This document shows, piece by piece, positions 5,478 to 9,749 of a stretch of DNA of 9,749 bases. Source of the stretch: CAYLZN01 sp964387935 (GTDB lineage: Bacteria > Acidobacteriota > Vicinamibacteria > Vicinamibacterales > JAFNAJ01); contig CAYLZN010000223.1 of NCBI GenBank assembly GCA_964387935.1, positions 1 to 9,749 on the forward strand, read 5' to 3'. Numbering within the stretch: position 1 is the first letter of the stretch; each line of letters opens with the position of its first letter. The notes beneath the pieces were generated by a model, which worked only from the letters and a program-made list of their open reading frames with translations, made no database searches and was not told the origin of the DNA. A program made the position numbers and the translations under genes.

Positions 5478-7907
5478 ATGACTCGCAGGACGGTCACGCC
5501 CTCGGAACCGGCCGGACTTCGCGTCGGCCATGCGCTCGACGGATTCCAGTTCATGCCCGTCGCCGCGCAGCTGCTCGTCGCCGTCACGATCGTCACCGGG
5601 GCGGCGTCGTTCGGCTTCATCCTCCCCGAACTGCGGTTCGATCGGCCCGGGCTCTTCTTCGAGCTCCTCGTCCTCGCCTTCCTGACGTCCACCGTCAAGG
5701 TCTCGCTGCCACTCACGCACAGCACGTCCACGATGTCGCTGTCGTTCGCCATCAACCTGGCCGCCCTGGCGATTCTCGGCACCGCGGAGGCCGTGGTCAC
5801 CGGCATGCTCAGCGCATGGGCGCAGTGTTCGCTGCGCACGAAGGGCCCCCGCGCCGTCCACCGCACCCTGTTCAGTGTGGCGTCGGTCGGCCTCGCGCTC
5901 CACGCCGCGGGCCTGGTCCACGGCGTCGTGCAGGGCACGGACGCAGGGTTCGTCAGCCGGGTCCTGCTGCCGCTGCTCTCGGCGACGTCGGCCTACTTCT
6001 TCGTGAACACGTTTTTGATCGCCGCGGCCGTCGCCCTGTCGACCGGTCAGGCCGTATGGGCGATGTGGCTCAGCAGCTTCCTGTGGAGCGCGCCCGGCTA
6101 TTTCGTGGCGGCCGGCGCAGCCGCGGCGTCCGTCCTGGTTGCCAATCACGGCGGCGCCTGGCTGCTCCTGCTCGTCGCCATCCCGGTCTACCTGACGTTC
6201 CGCAGCTATCGGGTGTACATCGCGCGCATCGACGAGGAGCGCACCCGCAATCGGGAACTGCTCGAAACGCAGCTCGCCACCATCGAGGCGCTCGTGCTGG
6301 CCATCGAGGTCAAGGACCGCACGTCGCACGCGCAGTTGCGGCGGATGCAGGTGTACGCGGAGGGCCTCGCGCGGGCCATGGGCATGCCGGAGGAGGAGAT
6401 CCCCGGCGTCAAGACCGCGGCGCTGCTCCACGACATCGGCCATCTCGCCGTGCCCGAGCACGTGCTGAGCAAGGCCGGGCCGCTCAGCTACGAGGAGTTC
6501 GAGCGCGTCAAGATCCACCCGCGGGTCGGCGCGGACATCCTGGCGCCCGTGCCGTTCGCCTATCCCGTCGCGCCGCTCATCCTGTCGCACCACGAGCGAT
6601 GGGACGGCTCCGGCTACCCGGAGGGCCTGGCGGGCGCGGCCATCCCGCTCGGCGCGCGCGTTCTGGCCGTCGCCGACGCGTTCACGTCGCTGCTCTTCGA
6701 TCGCCCCTATCGACAGGCCTGCTCCTACAGCGAGGCCGTCGCCACGCTGCGCACGTGCGCCGACGTGTCGCTGGACCCGGTGGCCGTCGAGACGTTCATC
6801 GAGATCCTGCCCGCGCTCGAAGTGCAGCTCCAGGGCCAGGCGGATCCCCACGAGATCAGCCAGGCCGAGATGGACTTCAGCCCCATGGGCCCGATGGCCT
6901 TCGACAACATCGCCGGGGCCCACCGTGAGGCGCGCGTGCTCTACGAGATCGCGCAGGCGCTCGGCACGAGCCTCGGGGTCGAGGAGACGGTGGGCCTCAT
7001 CGGCGAGAAGCTCCAGGGGCTGTTGCCGTTCTCCTGTTGCGCGCTGTTCCTCACCGATCCGGGAACCGGGCACCTCCGGTGCCGGGTGGCACGCGGCCGC
7101 GGCGAGCGCGAAGTCGCCGAGACGGTGGCCCTGTCGGTGGACACGCTGGCCGCGTCGCTGCCCGTCAACGCGATCACGGGCGAGGTGCCGCTCCACTCCG
7201 TCCTCGCGTTCCCGCTGGTGGTCGGGTCCCACACCATCGGGGCGTTCGCGATCTACGACGAGCTGCCGGGCGCGTACGACGGCGAGCACCGCCGCATCCT
7301 GGACCTGGTGACACGGCAGGCCTCGCCGATCATCCAGAACGCGCTGGTGTTCGAGGACGCCCAGGAGGCGTCGCTCACCGATCCCCTCACGAGTCTTCCC
7401 AACCGGCGCGCGCTCCAGCAGCACCTCACCCGCGAACTGGCCCGCGCCGAGCGGCAGCACGCCAGGGTCTCGGTGCTCTGGCTGGACATGGACGGCCTCA
7501 AGTACCTCAACGACCATTTCGGGCACCACGTCGGAGACCGCGCCATCCGCGAGGTGGCGACCGTGCTGCGCCCGCTGCTCCGGTCCTACGACCTCTGCGC
7601 GCGGCTCGCCGGCGACGAGTTCGTCGTGACGTTGTGGGAGTGCGACGGGGAACAGGCGGTCCTGCGCTGCGACGAACTGCAGCAGACCGTCGCCGCGTCG
7701 GCCATCGAGCTCGGACGCGGCAAGACCGTGCCCCTGGGCATCAGCGCCGGCGCGGCCACCTTCCCCGAGGACGGGCGCACCGTGGAGGATCTCCTGCACG
7801 TGGCCGACCAGCGCATGTACGCCAACAAGTCCGCGCGCAAGGGTTCCGGCCGCCTCCTGCTGCCGTCACGGGAGGCAGACCCGGGCGCCATCCGGGTGGC
7901 GGGGTGA
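5478..7907 (+). CDS. Membrane diguanylate cyclase with GAF and altered HD-GYP domain
   Basis: This 809-aa paralogue of the preceding protein has the same order: membrane region (~25-250), HD-GYP (~265-455), GAF (~475-625), GGDEF (~630-795). The GGDEF domain looks active. It has DPLTSLPNRR (635-644), a LDMDGLKYLND segment followed by GH and GD, AGDEF at 711-715 (a variant known from active cyclases) and an RSYD I-site at 702-705. The HD-GYP domain keeps HD (318-319), His347, His371/His372, GYP (379-381) and Asp400. However, the first metal-ligand His is Gln286, the HDxGK Lys is His322, and a conserved Asp is Thr403, so phosphodiesterase activity is doubtful. The ATG at 5478 was chosen because it is 10 nt past the upstream stop and the product then matches its paralogue. 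Upstream GTG codons in the same frame lie inside that gene. No good Shine-Dalgarno is visible, so translation may depend on coupling. Confidence 0.92.
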   Translation: MTRRTVTPSEPAGLRVGHALDGFQFMPVAAQLLVAVTIVTGAASFGFILPELRFDRPGLFFELLVLAFLTSTVKVSLPLTHSTSTMSLSFAINLAALAILGTAEAVVTGMLSAWAQCSLRTKGPRAVHRTLFSVASVGLALHAAGLVHGVVQGTDAGFVSRVLLPLLSATSAYFFVNTFLIAAAVALSTGQAVWAMWLSSFLWSAPGYFVAAGAAAASVLVANHGGAWLLLLVAIPVYLTFRSYRVYIARIDEERTRNRELLETQLATIEALVLAIEVKDRTSHAQLRRMQVYAEGLARAMGMPEEEIPGVKTAALLHDIGHLAVPEHVLSKAGPLSYEEFERVKIHPRVGADILAPVPFAYPVAPLILSHHERWDGSGYPEGLAGAAIPLGARVLAVADAFTSLLFDRPYRQACSYSEAVATLRTCADVSLDPVAVETFIEILPALEVQLQGQADPHEISQAEMDFSPMGPMAFDNIAGAHREARVLYEIAQALGTSLGVEETVGLIGEKLQGLLPFSCCALFLTDPGTGHLRCRVARGRGEREVAETVALSVDTLAASLPVNAITGEVPLHSVLAFPLVVGSHTIGAFAIYDELPGAYDGEHRRILDLVTRQASPIIQNALVFEDAQEASLTDPLTSLPNRRALQQHLTRELARAERQHARVSVLWLDMDGLKYLNDHFGHHVGDRAIREVATVLRPLLRSYDLCARLAGDEFVVTLWECDGEQAVLRCDELQQTVAASAIELGRGKTVPLGISAGAATFPEDGRTVEDLLHVADQRMYANKSARKGSGRLLLPSREADPGAIRVAG

Positions 7908-7909
7908 TG
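7904..7909 (+). promoter_or_regulatory. Overlapping stop/start (GTGATG)
   Basis: The cyclase stop TGA (7905-7907) shares its last A with the ATG (7907-7909) of the acetyltransferase gene, and an in-frame GTG sits at 7904. Only a weak G-rich ribosome-binding sequence (GGCGGGG, 7898-7904) is present, so translational coupling to the cyclase is likely. Confidence 0.65.
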
Positions 7910-9220
7910 ACCGCCGCGGCGGCGCCGGCCGGCTCACGTCCCGACTGGCGGGAGGCGCTGCCCCACCTCGCCATCGCGGGCGCGCTGCTCCGCGAACCAC
8001 GCGCCTCGGACGCACCGTCGCTCGTCGCCCACCTCGCAACCCCGGAGGTCGGGCGCTTCATGTCGCGACCGCCTGACCGACCCGAGGCATTCCAGCGGTT
8101 CATCACCTGGATCGCCGGCGAGCGACGCGCCGGACGCTGCCTGTGCTTTGCCATCGTCCCGGAGGGCACCACCCAGGCTGCCGGCCTCATCCAGGTGCGA
8201 CAGCTCGAGCCAGGGTTCGGGACGGCGGAGTGGGGATTCGCCCTGGGCCAGGCCTACTGGGGGCACGGGATCTTCATGAGGGCCGCGGCGGCCGTCGTGG
8301 ACTTCGTGTTCCGCCACGTGGGCGCCCATCGGCTCGAGGCCAGGGCCTCGGTCGAGAACGCCCGCAGCAACGGCGCGCTCGCCAAGCTCGGCGCGCTGCA
8401 GGAGGGGATCCTGCGGCGCTCTCTCATGGGCGGCGAGCGCCCCATGGATCAGTGGCTGTGGTCCATCCACGCCGACGACTGGCTCGCCCGGCACGGCGAC
8501 AACGGGTACGCGCTCTCGTGGCCGGGGGACGCCGAGCAGGGCGCCACGACACCGGCCGCTCATGCGCCGCCGGCACCGGTCCCGGCATGGCGCCTCGCGT
8601 TGCCTTCGATGGCCGGCCCCCTGGGCACCCTGAGGGACCTCCGGCGAGAGGATGCGGCGCGGCTGCTGAAGCACCTGAGTCTTCCTGAAGTGGTGCGCTA
8701 CATCCCGCCGTGCCCGGGGTCCGTGGAGGGATTCGAGCAGTTCATCGCCTGGGCGCACCGTCAGCGCGAGGCGGGCAAGTACGCGTGCTTCGGCGTGGTG
8801 CCGGCCGGGGAGCGCCACGCGGTCGGCATCTTCCAGCTCAGGCAGCTCGAGCCGTCGTTCCGGACCGCAGAGTGGGGGTTCGCCCTGGGTCGCGCCTACT
8901 GGGGCTCAGGCCTCTTCCTGGCCTCCGCGATCCGGGTGCTCGACTTCGCGTTCGACACGGTGGGCGTTCGCCGGCTCGAGGCGCGGTCGGCCCTTGGCAA
9001 CGAGCGCGGCAACGGGGCACTCCGGAAGCTCGGCGCCACGCTCGAGGGCCACCTGCGCCGCTCGTTCCTGCTCGGCGGCGTCTATCACGACGATGCGATG
9101 TGGGCCATTCTGGCGGAGGACTGGCCGGAATTGCGCGGGACGCTGGCGGGCCGGGTGCCGCAGGCCGCGCACCGCAAGCCGATGGCCGCGCGCCGCAAGC
9201 CGGCTCCAGCCCAGCCATGA
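7907..9220 (+). CDS. Tandem double-domain GNAT acetyltransferase (RimJ/RimL-like)
   Basis: This 437-aa soluble protein is built from two GNAT N-acetyltransferase domains, about residues 10-190 and 222-415, joined by an Ala/Pro-rich linker. GNAT enzymes move an acetyl group from acetyl-CoA to an amine; the closest flavour here is the RimJ/RimL-type acetyltransferases that act on proteins or small amines. Each half has the strand AEWGFALG followed by an acetyl-CoA-binding loop: YWGHG at 117-121 and YWGSG at 331-335. The halves share 22 of 29 residues in this stretch, so the gene arose by internal duplication (214 codons apart). Both halves look intact and of typical single-domain length. The start shares one base with the cyclase stop; a GTG 3 nt upstream is an alternative. 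The substrate is unknown, and a signalling role is inferred only from the operon position. Confidence 0.9.
   Translation: MTAAAAPAGSRPDWREALPHLAIAGALLREPRASDAPSLVAHLATPEVGRFMSRPPDRPEAFQRFITWIAGERRAGRCLCFAIVPEGTTQAAGLIQVRQLEPGFGTAEWGFALGQAYWGHGIFMRAAAAVVDFVFRHVGAHRLEARASVENARSNGALAKLGALQEGILRRSLMGGERPMDQWLWSIHADDWLARHGDNGYALSWPGDAEQGATTPAAHAPPAPVPAWRLALPSMAGPLGTLRDLRREDAARLLKHLSLPEVVRYIPPCPGSVEGFEQFIAWAHRQREAGKYACFGVVPAGERHAVGIFQLRQLEPSFRTAEWGFALGRAYWGSGLFLASAIRVLDFAFDTVGVRRLEARSALGNERGNGALRKLGATLEGHLRRSFLLGGVYHDDAMWAILAEDWPELRGTLAGRVPQAAHRKPMAARRKPAPAQP
8192..8262 (+). repeat. Internal duplication in GNAT gene, copy A
   Basis: These 71 bases align without gaps to 8834-8904, 642 bp away (exactly 214 codons), with 57 of 71 identical by hand count. 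They encode the central beta strand and the acetyl-CoA-binding loop of the first GNAT domain. The conservation at DNA level suggests a fairly recent duplication, or strong constraint combined with GC-biased codons. Confidence 0.8.
8834..8904 (+). repeat. Internal duplication in GNAT gene, copy B
   Basis: This is the partner of the 8192-8262 segment in the second GNAT domain, in the same reading frame. It contains the equivalent AEWGFALG strand and YWGSG loop. Confidence 0.8.
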
Positions 9221-9241
9221 CGTCCCTGAGCCAGTTCTGAC

Positions 9242-9245
9242 GGAG
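9242..9245 (+). promoter_or_regulatory. Shine-Dalgarno of the C39-like gene
   Basis: GGAG lies 9 nt before the ATG at 9255, in the 34-nt gap after the acetyltransferase stop. It decides the start in favour of 9255 over in-frame positions further upstream that would overlap the acetyltransferase gene. Confidence 0.6.
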
Positions 9246-9254
9246 AATGGGACC

Positions 9255-9644
9255 ATGCCGCCGGCCATTGCCACCCGCATCGTCCCTGGCCGCGAGAAGA
9301 ACGACTGCGCGGTTGCCGTCCTCGCGATGTATCTCGGCGTGTCTTACGAGGACGTGCTGCGGGAGGTCGCCGTGCTGGACCGGCCGTGGCAGGGTCGGCA
9401 GGGCTTGCAGCTACGGGAGATCGAGCGAATCGCCCGCTCGCTCGGCACGCCGCTGCGTCGCCACCGGAAGTTCGACCTGGCGACGGCCTACGGCATCCTC
9501 TCGCTGCCGATTCACGTGGTCCTGCTGCGCGGGGGGATGATCGTCGATCCGGAGCCGGGGTGGGCGTCCCTGTGGGAGGTCGAGGACTACTTCCACGCCT
9601 ACGAGGTCCGCCCCGGCCTGCTGCTGACCGCGAAAGATGACTGA
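9255..9644 (+). CDS. Small C39/papain-like cysteine peptidase-like protein
   Basis: This 129-aa protein has no signal peptide or membrane segment. The N-terminal KNDCAVAVLAMYLG (15-28) resembles the active-site helix of C39-type papain-like peptidases, in which Asp-Cys-Gly/Ala precedes an LAM(x)LG helix. His87 (PIHVVLL) and Asp98 (VDPEPG) are placed to complete a Cys18-His87-Asp98 triad. The Gln that usually stands a few residues before the Cys to form the oxyanion hole is not evident, so activity is uncertain. C39 domains normally cleave double-glycine leader peptides and are often fused to ABC exporters; this one stands alone and no leader peptide or exporter is in the window. It follows the acetyltransferase by 34 nt on the same strand and is probably the last gene of the operon. 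It could instead be a non-catalytic member of the fold. Confidence 0.72.
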   Translation: MPPAIATRIVPGREKNDCAVAVLAMYLGVSYEDVLREVAVLDRPWQGRQGLQLREIERIARSLGTPLRRHRKFDLATAYGILSLPIHVVLLRGGMIVDPEPGWASLWEVEDYFHAYEVRPGLLLTAKDD

Positions 9645-9647
9645 TGG

Positions 9648-9689
9648 CCCTGAGCCCTGAGCCTTGCGCCTTGAGCCCTGAGCCTTGAG
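9648..9689. repeat. 7-bp tandem repeat array (CCYTGAG), 6 units
   Basis: Six consecutive heptamers begin 3 bp after the last stop codon: CCCTGAG, CCCTGAG, CCTTGCG, CCTTGAG, CCCTGAG and CCTTGAG. The only variation is C/T at the third base and one A-to-C change. The array marks the 3' end of the operon. It has no inverted symmetry and so is not a terminator. Confidence 0.9.
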
Positions 9690-9749
9690 CCCGCTCCTAG
9701 AACGCCGATCGGTTTAGGGATGGCGGGAAAAGGAGCATTTGGAGTCGTG
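9690..9749. other. Short 3' flank, no assigned gene
   Basis: Sixty bases follow the heptamer array to the end of the window. They contain an AAAAGGAG at 9728-9735 and end on GTG (9747-9749), which might be the first codon of another plus-strand gene with rather long spacing. This cannot be judged without more sequence. No terminator hairpin was seen. Confidence 0.4.

Noticed and set aside
2909..5938. Very long minus-strand open frame (1009 codons) opposite the first HD-GYP gene
   Set aside because: It is antisense to a gene with clear family motifs, has low-complexity Arg/Ala/Gly/Val-rich translation with no recognisable domain, and is expected from GC-rich codon bias.
5337..7799. Long minus-strand open frame (820 codons) opposite the cyclase gene
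   Set aside because: Same reason: an Arg/Gly/Asp/Glu/Val-rich shadow frame against a gene with intact GGDEF and HD-GYP motifs.
9728..9749. Start of another gene at the window end (AAAAGGAG then GTG)
   Set aside because: Only one codon could be in the window and the spacing of 11 nt is long; it cannot be supported without further sequence.

Overview
This is a GC-rich window from a bacterial chromosome. The GC content, the large number of signalling genes, and the mix of a sigma-54 activator with membrane HD-GYP/GGDEF proteins would suit an acidobacterium of the Vicinamibacteria type or another GC-rich soil lineage. That placement is an impression from style, not a demonstrated assignment. A run of ten Ns at 2724-2733 shows that the sequence is a draft or metagenome scaffold.

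Layout. Positions 1-382 are non-coding. They hold two arrays of 7-bp tandem repeats (24-53 and 194-242) and two copies, about 80% identical, of a ~100-bp direct repeat (81-190 and 277-386), each opening with a small palindrome. A zinc-dependent medium-chain dehydrogenase lies on the minus strand (1489 to 383). It is divergent across a ~135-bp intergenic region from a plus-strand run of five genes: a sigma-54-dependent (AAA+/Fis) activator (1627-3032, interrupted by the N gap), two tandem membrane-bound HD-GYP/GAF/GGDEF proteins (3029-5467 and 5478-7907), a protein made of two fused GNAT acetyltransferase domains (7907-9220), and a small protein resembling C39 papain-like cysteine peptidases (9255-9644). 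The window ends with a third heptamer array (9648-9689).

The first four plus-strand genes overlap or almost touch (4-bp overlap, 10-nt gap, 1-bp overlap), and the fifth follows after 34 nt, so a single operon is likely. The two signalling proteins are paralogues with the same domain order, and they have decayed in opposite ways. The first keeps a complete HD-GYP phosphodiesterase site, but its GGDEF domain has lost the active site while retaining an RxxD I-site-like motif. The second keeps a credible diguanylate cyclase site (AGDEF plus RxxD), but its HD-GYP domain has lost one metal-ligand histidine and the HDxGK lysine. Read together, the pair looks like a split phosphodiesterase/cyclase unit for cyclic di-GMP. 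It is translationally coupled to an unusual sigma-54 activator that has an N-terminal winged-helix-like segment instead of a receiver domain. The roles of the acetyltransferase and the peptidase-like protein in this unit are unknown.
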